DNA of 64,000 nucleotides from Daldinia sp. FL1419 (GCA_025201765.1 MU623421.1:1-64000); one strand, 5' to 3'. Shown: positions 38,831-52,977, numbered from the stretch's first letter. A program made the numbers and translations. The notes: a model not told the origin generated them from the sequence alone.

Positions 38831-41800
38831 GCGCGGTTTAATTTAAATAATCAAGGGGATAGCTTCGATTGGCAATACTTGAGTGGGAAAAAGGCAGCTA
38901 GCGTCGAGTATGTAAGCAAAACAAAGCACACATGCACAATGTGTATCCAGAGCCGTGGCTTAGAAATAGGTGCCGTATCGACCAGATGAGAGGGATTACT
39001 TCACATAACATTACAAGATTACATACACAACACATGCGTAGGAGGCTCCGTGTGGCACTGGATTTTAATAGTTGAAAGTGTAGCTTGTTTGCTTTTTTTG
39101 TTTGTTTTGATTCGGAAGTTACCTATTGGGGAGATTAGGGGAGGTAATATTGATTTGATAGACGTACAATTCGTAAAGTCTGCTTTTCATATTGGTTTTT
39201 GATGACGATGTGATTCTTCGTAAGGGGTAGTATATAGTACTCTTTCTAATTAAATGTGCTAAGTTGTTAGGTTAGGAGATTACCTATGTTGGTGGCATGT
39301 AGTTTCGTCGTAGATGGATGACCTGCGAGGCTGGATGCCAAGATATGAGGTATCCAATACTCATTTAAATATGTGCCAACACCCATACTTGGGCTCATCA
39401 TCATCCCGTTACGTTTAATTAGGCCTGTGAGATGGGATTGAGGCCTCGTCTTGGTTAGTATCCCAGAATCGAGCGGGTATTGTCGGTATTATTGTTTGTA
39501 TAACGGCCATATGTCACTAGGAAGAGGAATGAATGCGGTGCTGGGATTTCATTCTACTGATTCCTAAAGACTCCGTGGTTTACATAGCTGCCTGTGTAGT
39601 TTTGTGACCACTTATAGTTGAATCCGAGGTGCGTAAGCAGTCTCTTATTCTACGTTATTACTTCCATTGGTACTACCTATTTCATGCTTATAAGTCGTCG
39701 CGATTGTATATGCTTGAGAGTGCTTCTAAGAAGTGAATTGCTAGCTGCTTCTATAATAAAAAGCGTATGTGAAATTGCATATCATGCTACCCGCTCTCAA
39801 ATTGGAAGATGGGATCCACGGTAGCTTTCCGAGACAACTTCCCAAATATCATGAGAATAGGTACGCCAGCTACGCTATCTCTAAGTATCCTGGTATGACT
39901 TCCCTCAGCCTCGTGGCTTGCAGAAGGGTTCACAGGTAATATATGTGAAGTATCAAGCCAGGCGTAGTGTGGATAGCTGCCCCTACCAACTCGCTCATCA
40001 CTATCCAATCTGTTTCATGTCACCCTATCACCTTCAAGGTTATTCATCGATCTAGCTCGTTACTTTACTGGACTGGATGATATAAGAAAACCCCAACTTA
40101 TAACCGCTAGAGCCTTCTCATTTACTTTCCAGATGGATGAGTCTTTATTCTATATTCAATCATCCTATCTCCTCGTAGCGTAGAGCAAGAAAGGGACCAA
40201 TATATCATCTGAGGGACTAAAGTATGTAAAAGCTTAACGCAGCCTTGTTATACAAGATTAGCCTGCCTATTAGAAGCTCAAGGATTAGCTTAGCTAGATG
40301 AGTGTGTATTCATATATTCCATACACCCTTAATAACAAGCTCCGGAGACTGAACGCTGATCTTGGAGATATAAGCCGATTCAAAAGCCCAGAATATAGCG
40401 AAAAGACGTATAAAATCACCCTCAACTCTAGAGAATGGCTAATGATTGGGTTACATTGCTATTCTCCGACGGGATTCGTCTAGTCCAAGATGGTACATTC
40501 ATCGTGCATCAGAGGCTGTTACTTGAATCGCTAGTGTTAGTTTCAAGACAAGGTACTCTGTGCTTCTCACTTGGCGTTTCTTCTAGAAGATATCAGAAAT
40601 GTATGAGATGTATCAAAAAGAACCTAGCCTAACAAATACCTATCACAATCGTAATATGGAATTATGATATATCTGATATCACATCAAGCTACCCTCTTAA
40701 TAATGTACACAGCCACGCGTTTAACATGCATAGGCTGCTCAGTGTATGAATCATTGCTCATGATAAGATGTTGTTATAAGTAGTAATTGGGTAGATACTT
40801 GTACGACAAAGGACTCCAAATACCTACCGGTATACCTACTTAGGAAGTAGATATCTGGTATAAACGATGCATCGATTCAACACTCAGCTGGCGAAACTCG
40901 AATATGAGAACTTGTACTACCTCGTTTCCATACCCCCTTTATTCCCAAATCAGCTATCGGGACTCTCACCCCAAAGCCCAATCTACACCTCCCTCTCAAC
41001 CCCTATATACCTCAAACCTCAAACATCCAAAAACACCCCAGAACATCACTTATTCCCGTATGCTCTGCCATTACCAAATAGCACCAAGACGTACCTTAAG
41101 TACGTTATCCAGCCTCCCAAACATATGATGTACCACCACCTCCCACCCTTTCCACCCCATCCCAACATCCCGCGTCTCTCGTCAGCACCGCGATCTCCCT
41201 TGCGTTATCTTACCTTGCCTTACCTTACCTTACCTTACCTTACCCTGCCCACCTCCCTCACTTAACTTGACCCAACCTACCCTAAGCCTATCTACATCCC
41301 ATTCTAGACCGGCATCGGATACGATGGGTGCTACAGATTATCTTTCGCCACTGATCATTCACCCACCTACCTACCTTTCTTTATTCCCCTTCCCCCAAGA
41401 TGTACCTCCAACCGCGCCGCCATGTTCCTGTACGCGCACCATGTACCCAGACATGCTTATATACGATATATCCATCTACCCATCTACCCAACCCCTTCCT
41501 CTGTACCACATACCCAATTCGTCACCCTTCGCTCTCGCACGGCTTACTCTCTCGGGCAATCCCTCCTTCTCGCTCTTCATTCTGCCTTGTTTACCTTATT
41601 TCCCCTATTTTAGCCCAAGAACCGTAAACCCCCATGTATAAAAAAAAAGAAAATATAAAATATATGTCGCACAGTATATAAGGCGTAATTGCTCGTGAGC
41701 GATTACGGCGTCGTTTTTTAGCTTTGACAATATATAAAAAGTAAGGTTACTAGATATAACCAAATCGCTAACCTAGCTTTTTACCTACCTACTACGCCGC

Positions 41801-42367
41801 CCGTAACCTTCGAATCTTAAATCAATGATTCTAGAAAAAGGGGCGTCAAAGCCCGGCTACTTACTAAATATTACGTCTCCCTAAAATAAGAATAAAAGCG
41901 AGAGATTTAATAATAATAAATCAATGAATTCATCAACGGTAAACCGAATTTCGCGCAATACCTAGCTAGGTATCTAGCTACTTAGCTTGGGCACTTCGGC
42001 TCGCCACTTAACCAGCAGTCTATGTAGGTGCTCGTCTATATGCTTGCTCACTTTCATTCCCGGCCCTAGCTTCCATCATCATTTATGCAAATGCAATGCC
42101 GAAAAAAAAAAGCCTTTCGTCGCACATGGCGTGGCAATGGCCCTATGAACGAAGCGCATGAAGAAAAATTCACCGCAATTAGACGGTGATAAATCATCCA
42201 GCCTCACGATTTCTGTTTTCTCTCCGTCCACCGGACTCTCGTGTAAATGCCGAAACTTTTTTTTTATTTCTCCTTTCTCATTTTTACCGATAGCTATTCT
42301 CCGCGATTGGGTATCGGAACTCGCAAACTGTTGCTTCGTGCGAGCTCAACATGAATCTCACCTCACT
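38831..42367. other. Spacer with G-depleted tract
   Basis: About 3.5 kb without a supportable gene. From 38831 to about 40.9 kb it is AT-leaning. From about 40920 to 41640 the plus strand is very poor in G and rich in C, T and A; long open frames there are a composition effect. A CCTTA array lies at 41210-41255. The rest, 41640-42367, has short A/T tracts and is downstream of the GNAT gene's 3' end. Confidence 0.5.
41210..41255. repeat. Pentanucleotide array (TACCT)
   Basis: Eight or nine head-to-tail copies of TACCT with TGCCT variants at both ends, inside the G-depleted tract. Confidence 0.85.
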
Positions 42368-43678
42368 TCACACCTTGTTCTCTGATTTTACCGCCCGGCC
42401 TGGCCCAGGCTGGGATTTAGGCTGGGATTTAGGCCGGGTTTTCTTAGGCGCTTTCCCCCCACGAGAGTTGATACTGATCGTCATGTCGTGCCAACCTCCG
42501 CCGCCGAATTCCGCCATGTTCTGTCCTAGGTTCAAAAACCCGAATCGCTCGTAGAATGTGATTAGATACTAAAGCCAGAGATGTTAGTATAACTAGGCAT
42601 GACCTTGCTAGGAGGGTAAGAGTAAGGGGAAGCAAGGGTAAGTAATGCGAAAAATATATCACTTACATCCTGGCAGATAAGCGAGCAACGTGTCGCGCAC
42701 TCTGAATTCTTAAGCTGCTGGAGATACGAATTCATGAGGAGCTTCCCGATACCGCAACCCTGGAGCTTAGGGTGGACGGCGAATGAATGGATGAAGACGG
42801 TATTGCCACCCTCCTGGTGACCCAGGCCGGAGGTGTTGCGTTTGTTAGTGCGGAAGTCACGGGGGTAATCCATGGACTTGTCGGTCACAAAGTGGTCACA
42901 CGATCGGGTTGCTACGATATGAGCCATCAGAACGCTTTTGGCGTTATTTTCGCGGCCTGTCTCGACGGGGTGGGCAGGCGGAAGCGTATCGATCTCAAAC
43001 CCCTCTGCTTTATCGGGCGCGATGGTGCAGAAGAGACCAAGGCTTAGCTCTGGACATACCGATAGGCGGTATTCGAACTAGTCGTGAGTTAGTAATTTAT
43101 TGCTTTAGAGGAATACAGTAACACATCTGATAGGAGTCCTGATATAGGCCATAAGTGTATAAGTGACATAGGGGTTGATCACGTGGAACTCAAAAGCGAG
43201 GATCGAATATGACATATCAGACCAAGACGTGCCGCTGCAACATTAAGAGTTTCCACAAATCAAAATATGAAACCAAAAACTAACAACGCACCTTTTCTCG
43301 CGTACATCGATGCGCCGGGTTCGAGAACGACGCATCCTCCAATGCGACGCAGCTTTCCAGGTCCGAGATAGTCAACGGGCGCACATTCGGTAGGAACGGG
43401 AAAGGAACGATCTCCTGGACTCTGCCTAATCTACCGGGTGGTCTGTTGTTGTGGTGTCGCTGGTTGTAGTTACTTGTGCGGGTGGCTTCTATACAGACTT
43501 CGTCGGGTAAATCTTCGGAATCATCGACGGCATTCTCGACGACATCCTCTCTAAGCAAGGCGGGCGGGACTTTGATTCCTGCGGTCGCACTTGTGCTCTC
43601 TTCGGCAACGGCGACAACGGCGACGGCGGGGTTGTCTTCGCTACTGGTCCCTCCGGGTTTGGCGGGAGATTCCGACAT
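42368..43678 (-). CDS. GNAT-family N-acetyltransferase (polyamine/arylalkylamine type)
   Basis: Probably acetylates small amines using acetyl-CoA. Three exons, 43292-43678, 42667-43077 and 42368-42568, give 332 residues; introns are 214 nt (gtgcgt) and 98 nt (gtaagt). The first 90 residues are disordered. The fold starts at VRPLTISDLESCVALEDASF, after which the joint gives REK/FEYRLSVCPELSLGLF, as in AANAT/Paa1-type enzymes. The acetyl-CoA loop QGCGIGKLLM lies near 235-244, preceded by IHSFAVHPKL. The last exon starts YLITFYERFGF, the usual motif B end, and then adds a basic tail with two KSQP units. Sequence between the two main motifs (about 180-225) is an insertion typical of fungal members. 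The exact substrate is not evident. The 214-nt first intron is long for this window. Confidence 0.92.
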
Positions 43679-45664
43679 GCCTGGTCTGGGTTCTGGTCGA
43701 AATCTAGGTATTTGTGACTTTTGATTGGTTGAAAGAATCTAGGATGTCTAGAACGAAATGGATGCACCTCTAGTATTTATTGGACGAGGTGAACCAGGGA
43801 ACGATCGCCAGAAGGATGAATCAAGGTAGTATTGGAGGCGTTGAGAGCGAGGCGGGGTGCAGATGATAGACGGGTGCACGCGCAAATATTTTGTCGACCA
43901 GAGATTTGGCGCTTGCGATCAAACACGAATACTACTGTGGCGTAGCTAAGTTAAAATGTTATAGGTGACTGTCGATGCGTCGTGTCGTATCTGTGATGTT
44001 AGGGTAGCAGGCTCGAGCGTTTCCCGTCCTGCGTGTGTTTGGCGTTGTGTCACCTTTGACGACGGCGATGATATCAATTTAGCGGATGGGTTTCAGGTTT
44101 TCGGGTACCTAAACTTTGTATATCCCGACTTTCTAAGTTGAAAAAGAATAAAAAATAAAAATGAAAAAAACGAACAACGGCCGCACGATAGAAAAGGTAC
44201 ATGTACCTGTAGAACCAATGGAATTTACCGAAACGGAAAAATAAGCAATTACCTACTTGTAAGAAGGTAAGAGTGAAGAAGGAAAGAGGAAGATGAGGGA
44301 ATAAAATACGTAAAAAAATAATTCAGGAAAGAGCAACTGCCTGCATCCATCTTCGAAACTGCCCAGATGATTATTTGCCAGCACGTATATACTGTATACT
44401 ATTCCTACCTGCCTTAAGTATTCGCCTTTAACATACACCTAGGTTAGCACACTGTACCTGCCTGCCTACCTACCTACCTCTTACACGCAAATACCTAACT
44501 TGGATTTGATGTTACGTCCGATACGTATGTATGTGTAGTATGTGCAGTAGCGAGAACGATGAATCTCCTCTTTCCATTTATTTCCCCTGTCCGTGTGACT
44601 TTCCACCTAAAACAACTAAGGCAGAGATTTGCGTGTGCCCAATCATATTTTACTTCGACGGACCTTTCCTCCTAATGCTCTCAGTCATCTACACGCTATC
44701 TCTTGCTTGATATTGCCTCTTATTCATCTTCTTACTCGCACTAAATTACAGTTCACCCACTGGGCCAAGTCATTCAGCCAAGTGACTAGGTTACCTACCT
44801 ACCTAGGTAGGTAACCTAGGTTGGGTAAGTAGGTGCTGACTGACAACCCCACCATGGAGAAAAAGGGGGGGAATTAGAGAAATAGGAAATCATCAACAAA
44901 TGCCAATATCAAAACTATTCAGAACCAGAGGGTATCATTGCCTATCATCTCTGAGGTATCGTACAGCCATAGCCTGCTAGCTACGACATCAAATCATCCA
45001 TAGTGGTATCCGCCTGTCCATCCTTCAAGCCCGTTTTGCAGTCTACCTCCAGCCCCCTCCTGATCACCCCCTTTTCTTCCTTCTAGTCCGCCTCATTCGT
45101 AAACATGGATGCGGTCATCGTGATGGAAACTTGTCTTTGCATGTTCTTCGTCCTCGGAATGGATGGTAAGGGATCTGGGTTATCCGATAGGCGCCCCCCC
45201 AAAGCAGGCTCTTTTAAGCCCTATAAAAAGAGAACCAACGCCACCTTATCGAGTGCAAACGCAACAACTATGGTAATTTTGCCCAAGCTGTATCAAATTT
45301 TCTGTGCTTTTCTGTGGTATCATCCGACGGCGTCCTCCCGCTCCAATCTGCAACGCCGTATCCGCCTCGCGCAGCTCGTGGTATCATGTCCAGATGTACT
45401 CATGGATATAAGCGTCAAGTAAAATCGTTCGCAGCCTTCGCCTAGCTGCCTTGGAGGGAAATGAAAGAAGAAAAAACAAACGTGAAGACCTCGAAACCCA
45501 AAATAGGAATAAATATGGAAACCAAAACTATAAAGCAGAGAGTTGAGAAAATCGACCGAAAAAAACGCAGAGCCGACCGATGCATGATCATAGGATCGGG
45601 TATTTGTACGCCAGGGTATATCCAGCCGGGGGGTATTGCACGTAGAGCATCTAAAAGACGGAAT
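43679..45664. other. Spacer between GNAT and KH-protein genes
   Basis: About 2 kb; the part next to 43678 should hold the GNAT promoter. A perfect 15-bp inverted repeat built from TACCTA motifs lies at 44786-44819. The open frame at 45105-45422 (plus) lacks recognisable features and I do not call it a gene. Confidence 0.5.
44786..44819. repeat. 15-bp perfect inverted repeat of TACCTA motif
   Basis: CTAGGTTACCTACCT (44786-44800) and its exact reverse complement (44805-44819) surround a 4-nt spacer. It is the cleanest of many TACCTA/TAGGTA palindromes in the spacers of this window. Confidence 0.8.
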
Positions 45665-48600
45665 CTAACGGTATGGTCCAATCGGACCGGGGTATCCTGA
45701 ATTTGTGGAATGAGAAGTCGACGGCCGACCACTATCGCCAGACGCACGCGTGCTGTGGCGTGGTGTCATGTCGCCGCCGTGGGTAATGCTGTTAGGTGTT
45801 AGTTTGCTGTCGTAGCCGTTGCTGAAGTGACGGCTCGACCAAGGGTTACTGTCATCGTCTGGAAGATTGACGCCGCTATCGTTCCAGGGGTTTCGATCAG
45901 CATTGAAGCTGCGAGTTGACTCTATCGAGATGAGAGAAGACTTGGACACGTTGTTCGAACCCTTGAAAAATGTGTTCATCGAATGAGAGCTGTTCTTTCT
46001 GCGGTCGAGAGAAGACAGGAGCTGAGACGGCTTCCGGAGCTTGTCAAAAATGGTGGTGGTCCGCTGTTGGGTCATGTCCTCGCCAAACGCCGGTTTCGTA
46101 GGCGAGTCTGTTCCAATGGGAGTGGGGGCATGCTGGAGCAATTTTGAATCGAAGTACTGGAGTGAGTCCTCAAATGAGTCCGACTTCGGACGCGGGATTG
46201 CACCCTTGACAATGGTAGCATCGACACTGGCAGCCGCGAACTGCTGCATGAGGAAATCAATAGCGTCACGAAGGCCACCAGTGTTGTTACGAGTAAGCTT
46301 CCAGAGTAAAGTTACGGTGCGTTCTCCGTCATCTGTCTTCTCTTCGGGATTTTCGTGCACTTCAAGAGATACCTCATGCTGAGTCTTGAGCTTCGAAATG
46401 AGCTCGTTAACAAATTCGGGAGACTCGAGGAATTTGACGAGGGCCGGAGTCCGAGTCAAGACCAATTCGTGAGTTTCGGGGACCATGCCCTTTAAGTGGA
46501 GATTAGCATTTCATCTCATGGGTGATGGCTTGGAACATTAGACTTACCAGAAACTCGTCGGCACAGAGAGGTACCTGCCATTCTGGACCGGTTACGGTAA
46601 CCTCATCGCTGGCCTGCTCTGTGCTAGGGAACACAATCTTGCAGTTCCACTTCTTTTCAAGCTCTTCGATTTCTTGAAGACGAGCGATCAGCTGTCGATG
46701 GTAAAGACGGTCAACGTGTACAATCTGAGAAGTGAACTCGGAATGCTGAGGAAAAGTATGTTAGTGACTTGAATAGATCGCGTATATTCAAAATGCTCGC
46801 GACTTACAGCTCTATCCACCATGTCCAAAATCTCAGTCTTGACCAATTCAAGATTCTGAGCGTTTCGAGCGGGAGTACGGCAGATGACGTTGTCAACTTT
46901 GACATCGTCGTCTTCACGACCCATGCCTCCTAGTACGCCTGTTAATAAGCTCGAGCCTTGGCCGCGCTGGCGGGGGAGGTTCATACCACGATCCATAGCG
47001 TTCGAGAACTTGACAAAAACAGAGTGCTTTTTCATGATCCGCTGGATGTGTTGACCGCCGATACCAATGATTCGCTTATGGTACTGATCAGGAACATGGA
47101 ACGAAATAGAAGCAGGCATTTCCTGCTCTACCAGAGTCATTCCCTGTTTCATGGAATCGTACGATGGAGCGATAACATCGATATCAAAATTGTACTCTCT
47201 GAAACTATCGAAAATGATTTGAACGTTGCCTGTACTGTGTCAGCGAGATTCGCATACCACTCTCGAGTGACCTACTCTGTGTCATGATCTTATTGATCTT
47301 GCCATTTTTCTTGCCCGAGACGAATTCCTTATGCTCATTGGCGAGCTCAATTTTGACGCGAATTTGGTGTTGGGTTTGGTTGACAAACTTGATCTGAGAA
47401 AGAACTCCAAGGGCTTGTTTCACGGCATCATCAGAGCCGTTGATTGTGAACGTCATCTTATCGAAGGAGATGTCCGCATCGGAACTGGCGGAAATATCAC
47501 CAAGCATGGCACGAATTTCGTTCGGTCCAGGAAGCTGGGAGATACCAGCTTGCTGGATCCACCATGATGAAAAGTAGAACTGGCCGGCCTACGCTATGTG
47601 TTAGTGTTTGATTGCATGCTGCACATTTTAAGGACCTACGAGGGACATGATTTCTTTCATGGTGCGTTCGATATGAAGCCCTTCAACACCCTGAACCCGG
47701 ATCATGTTGCGCTGAGAAGCAAGCGGAGGGAACATGATATAAGTGCCGTTGGTCTCCATGATCTTTCGAACCTTGTCCATTCGTCCAAGCAATATACTGT
47801 CAATCTTGGGAGGTGAAACTACGGCATCCTTGATGAAGAGCTTTGTCCTGTTCACTAGCTCGTGGATCTTGCGCTTGGCTAATTCTATACCTTGAGGATT
47901 CTCTCCGGTGATGAATATTTCCTCCGGATTGCGGCGACTCGCATTTGGTGGGCAATAACGATGCAATTGAGCGAAGGGAGGGAAGTAGATAGCCGTATTG
48001 GTGACCGATTCTATGAGTTTGATGTTCTTTCGAGAACGACCACACACGATCGGATGCAACGTGCTCTCAAAACGCATGATATCCAGCTGACGGCCAAGCT
48101 ATACTCCACATTAGTTCCATTTTTAACATTCGTTACGAATTCGAGGCTCGGGATTTACCAATTTGTCAATGAAAATGAGAACCTGGGTCTTGGCATGTTC
48201 CGTTGACTCGATATCGCCGTAGATAGCAACTCTCCACCTTTGATCTCGAATAACCTCGACGTCACCATTCAGGCCATCAACCGTAGGAGTGAGTTTTGGG
48301 CCAAGAATAAATATATCAACCCCGCAGAACACAGCAAAAGTATCTAGAGCCTCTGTGACGTTCTTCTGTAGTGCGCCAGCTTGAGCGTCGACGATTAATC
48401 CATAATCTACGTCAACAGTGGTACATCTCTACAATTCTTAGTTTAGCGGTACAAATCATTTATCACATTACAAAGAGATACAAGTTGTGCGTACCAATGC
48501 TAAGGGGGTATCGCTTAAGATAGTTTCGCGGCTTTTGTGAACAAGTTCCGGAGAACCGGAAAGGCAGACCGTCGTGACTTGCGACTTGAAACCTTTGGGT

Positions 48601-48995
48601 ACACTCGAAACAACGTGGGCTTCGATCGGTAAGGGTCCTTTTGTGAGTTCTCTGCATAGGTTTTGCAAATTGGCTAGGTTTTGGGCGTGGACGGGTAATT
48701 CGTAAACGGGGATGTCATCGGGAGCATCTCCTGGGTGCGTCCACCTAAAGACGGCCTCTCCAGTCGCATGCAGGATTTCCTCCGTATTGGGACCGGCTAG
48801 ATCGGACGCGAATGGAACGTTAAAGGCGAAATGAATGGTGCTGTCGGCGGCAGGCGAGGGACTTAAGGAAGCTCCCGGAGCTCCAGCCTTCTGATGGGGA
48901 TTTATGGCGGTCATGTTCATGCTTGGTCTTGACGACGCGCCGAAATTTGGGCTCATCCTCTCGGGCCAGTGACGCATATTGGCGAGCTTTTGCAT
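45665..48995 (-). CDS. Multi-KH-domain RNA-binding protein
   Basis: Likely a cytoplasmic RNA-binding protein. Seven exons, 48495-48995, 48159-48428, 47640-48098, 47276-47588, 46808-47229, 46548-46745 and 45665-46489, join in frame to 995 residues; introns are 46-66 nt. Several KH-like units can be seen. One near 270-345 has GRSRKN in the place of the GxxG loop, one near 355-410 has GRMDKV, and the clearest is near 553-610 with RIIGIGGQHIQRIMKK. Other units, around 430-510 and 660-740, lack a good GxxG and may be structural only. The final 250 residues are Ser/Asn-rich and disordered. The layout recalls vigilin and bicaudal-C relatives, but I cannot assign an orthologue. The start is uncertain: the frame stays open upstream of 48995, and an ATG at 49579 with a donor near 49508 could be an extra 5' exon. 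Confidence 0.85.
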
Positions 48996-51900
48996 GTTGA
49001 AACCGGGGGAAGGAAAGGGCCTTGAGGAGAAATGGTGGGAAATAGGGCGAGGGCAGGTTGAGGTGTTGAAAATGGGGTATCTCGTGCGGGAAGTTCAAAG
49101 AAGGAAGAATGAGAAAGGAATTAGAGAAAAAAAAAAAAGGAAAGCGAGTTAAGAGAGGAAAGGAAAACCGGAAATGTATCGTAAGGCGGTTTTCTTCTCC
49201 AACCTTTTACTCTTTTTTTTTCTTCTTCAAAGATGGGCAACCTCTACAACTGCTGGCGGGGAGGTTGAGAGAATGAATAGTGAGGAGAAAGTGGAATTGA
49301 CGGGATGGATGGACGGATGGATTTTGGGACATGAGATGTGGTGGACTGGAAGAATCGATGGAACGAGCCAAAAGCCCGAAGTGTCGGGTGTGTCGAAGCT
49401 GCAGTCAGCAGCTGTTGTCGGACCAATAAGCATGACGGATTCCGGGAGAACTGAGTGAGAAAAGCCCTGGGGAGCCCTGAGAAGGTCTGAGAAGAGTGGT
49501 ACGTACCGCAATTAGCTTGGTCTAATGCCCTGTAATGCTGTGTGGGCTTAGCGCGGTTGGTGAACGGTCCCAAACTCATTCCAGTTGCAGCGGTCGTAGT
49601 GGTTGTAAGTGGTAGAGTGGGGGCCGATAGACCACTGATGGTTGATGCACCGTTTGGAATAAAGTTACCTCAGAGCTACGGCGGGCGCTACCGTCAAACT
49701 AGTACTTATCGTTAGCAATCATAGCAAAGAATTGAGGTAACCCTAGCCTGCGGTTACTTGCGTAAAGATAGACCAGCAAGTACCAAACTTATACCAAGGT
49801 ACTTACCTAGGTAATACCTAAGGATAGGTGGTTTCTTTCCTGGCGTCATCATTAGCAGTGACATTCACGTACAATCTACCTCTTTCCATGTACCCGCTAA
49901 CTATCTTTCTTTTAGGTTACATGAAGACATTAAAACTTAGCGTGGCACTTCCAATTTCGACCTCACAGTTCCAATAGCAGTCAATTAATTGATTGATTAT
50001 TTAATCTATTATGCGTACCTATTCATCTTTCCATATGATTTATACGTGCAGCAGGGAAAAATGAATCGAAAAGTAGACATACATAGTTGGTGGGAGGATC
50101 ACCTCCAATCAGCGATGCAAACCCAGTTACGGAGACCCAAGACATATTTAGAAATGAGACCTGCCTTGGCTTTTTCGTGCTCGGTTTTTTTTGGTTTTTC
50201 TTTTTCTCTTTTCTCGAGATGCAAGTCTTAATTGCGTTGCACACATTATACACTAGCACATAGATGGGTAGGTAGCTATGCTGCTATGCTGCTGCTGCTA
50301 CTACTACATATACCTACCTCTTATTATGCTGTTAGAACTTGAACAGTTCGTTGCAAGGTTCTATTCTATAGTAGTAAGTAAGTACATGTGATAGACCCCC
50401 CCTCCAAGACCACCTACCTAATACCTAATGTATTACCTAGGTTAGGTAGTTAGGTATTTAGCTGTACTCCCTGTATCTCACTTATTACTCGAATCCATCC
50501 GTACGAGATGAGATAATGTAACATTGAGGTACATAAGGTGTATACATCCCACGCTGCTATTCGTCGTTTTGATGATTCTATTTGACCTAGTTATACCTAC
50601 TTACATACATGTAATTAGTTATCCCTAATGTAAGTCACTTTACATACCTACCTACCTACCTAAGGTATGTAGGTATATGCGTCTCCTTTCGATGCTACCT
50701 AACTTGCCTCCAACATCAACACTTGCGTATTTCGAACGGCTATTCGAAGTGATTAGAGTGGTTAGAGAATATTAGAGAATGGCAGTGAGTGGCTATTAGA
50801 AAAGTTAGCTCGTGGTTGGGGGCAGTTTTTCCCTTTTCGTCCGTATTGTACATATTGAAAACACGAAATAAAACGTGGGCGACACGAAGTCAAGGATGGA
50901 AATCGGTACTGTTCAGTTACCCAAGGAATTAAGGTAAAAAGGTACGTACGTCCTGACGTCCTACAGGGATGTTGGAATTATTAAATTTCATCTTTTCTTG
51001 TTCTTAGTCCCCTGGTCTCTTACCCGATTTGAGATGCCTGGATGCATTCCAAACAGACATAGCCACGGTGCACAAGACCACACTTAACCAATTTACGGTA
51101 CAGTACTATGTTCTAATGTACTCACTTGGCCTCTTCCCACTCTCCTTCAAGCGTCTAGTCGTCTCGGGACTCGTCCTTTATCCCTAGATTATTAGTGATA
51201 TTGTTAGTTCGACCTTTGGGACCTTTGGGACCTTTGTTCGACCTTACGGATCGTGGCCGGGCGGGAGTAACCTGAACTACTTGGACTTGGACAAGGAACA
51301 TGGAGACAGGGAAGGGCACAGAAAAAAAAAACACATGGACATGGTCCTGGAAGCTCGAGCCGACCTAGAATCAGATGGATCACGGCACGGGCTACATACA
51401 CACTGACCACTTTGATATACATACGATACATACACTACATAATCACATAATCTACTCTTACATATCTGAGTTGGCAGATCTCCCGCGTATGCGTATTCTT
51501 CATCCCTTTAATCATCCCCCCGGGTCTCATAAAAAGGAAGAAGAAAAGCATAACCGCAACACGTAGCGTAGCAGCAGAAGCAGCAGCAACATCATCATCA
51601 TCATCACCCATCATCGATAAATACGAAACTACCTAGGTAGGTTTAGGTTTTGTGGGGGAGAAAAGACGCCCTTTAAGTATCCCCCGCGAAAACCTAACCA
51701 TGTATTTCCCCCTTCGTTCCCTGCCTCGAGTTTTCGTTCACGACCTATCTCACCTAAGCTCGAAGGAATCGAGCCTATTTGCTCGACTCGACTTCCTCGT
51801 GGGCTCTAGCCCCAAACGTCCACAACATTTACCTCGCCTTCTAGACTTCTAAGCACGGGCTCTGCTCCGTGTTGTACATACATAGGTACCTACCTACTTA

Positions 51901-52977
51901 CATACCTACCCTACCTACACACTACATCAGCAACGTTCGATCGGTGGGTAATGGGCTACGGGGCGTTCTATATATTGAAATATTGACTCGTATATATTTT
52001 CGGCCTGCTGCTATTTTCTTCTTCTTCTCCCTCCCTCCAGCCAGCTTACGGTCCTTCCCAGCGGTACTCTCTCTATCAGGGGTCTTCGGGGTTATCCGGG
52101 GCCGCGCGTCTTTACCTTGTTGCCATCGCTACCGAACCTCCGGTGGTGGGCGGGCTTCCAGCACACCTGTAGGGCTTGAGACCTCCTTCGTAGAATAATA
52201 AACGGTTGGGTCTCCCGGGCAATCGCGGAAGGGAGGTTTCCCCCAAAGTATGCTACTATTATCACGGGTCAACAAATGGGGAAATGGGGAAAAGCAACTA
52301 TTAGTTAGAGACATTCATCGATAAAGGCAAATCCTATATTACATTATGGATACTGGTCATTTAAAGACGCGTATTCTTAGGCAAAATATTCTTCAATCTT
52401 GACACATTGAGTCCGTATAGTATCTGGCTTATAATAGGATATTGTACTGCCGAGCGTAACTCGGCTAACCCTCAATGGCCGTATTGATATTGAGAGCAGC
52501 GGGAGTAGGTATATGGTTGCAGCACTATATGCACCCATCTTCCTCGCTTATGCAAATCAGAGTTCCTGTCAATCTAAAGTGGAGGATAAACATGCATCGC
52601 ATCACTGAACTAACGGAATATAGTCTTCTTGGATCCTCTTCGGCAAAAGCCATCTGGCATTATATATAGTTTATGCAGATAAGCGCTTAGCTGCGTCGAG
52701 CTTGGTCGCGTGGAGGAGCTCTGCATACCACTACTCATCCCAAGCCACGCCCCCAAGCCAACTCCTACACCCGTGAAATCCCCCTTGATACTAACGCCGA
52801 GCAGTCATATGACCTGCTAATATAAGATACCAACAAGAGTCGTAATAAATTTCAACCTTCAACCCTCGTGTGGTCAACTGTAGGACCACCTACCGTGATG
52901 ATATCTTATATTCCACTGATCCGCTCCAATACCAATTGTAGCTTGCCGGTGTACCATCACCAATATCTGATGCGTGT
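48996..52977. other. Spacer upstream of the KH-protein gene
   Basis: About 4 kb. The first 600 bp is probably the leader and promoter of the KH-protein gene. The rest holds TACCTA-type palindromes (about 50400-50460 and 50645-50675), GCTGCT-type repeats near 50275-50310, and a GGGACCTTT repeat near 51211-51236. No gene is supported. Confidence 0.5.

Noticed and set aside
40867..41265. 132-codon frame as a gene
   Set aside because: It lies in a G-depleted tract that produces low-complexity Pro/Leu/Tyr peptides in several frames.
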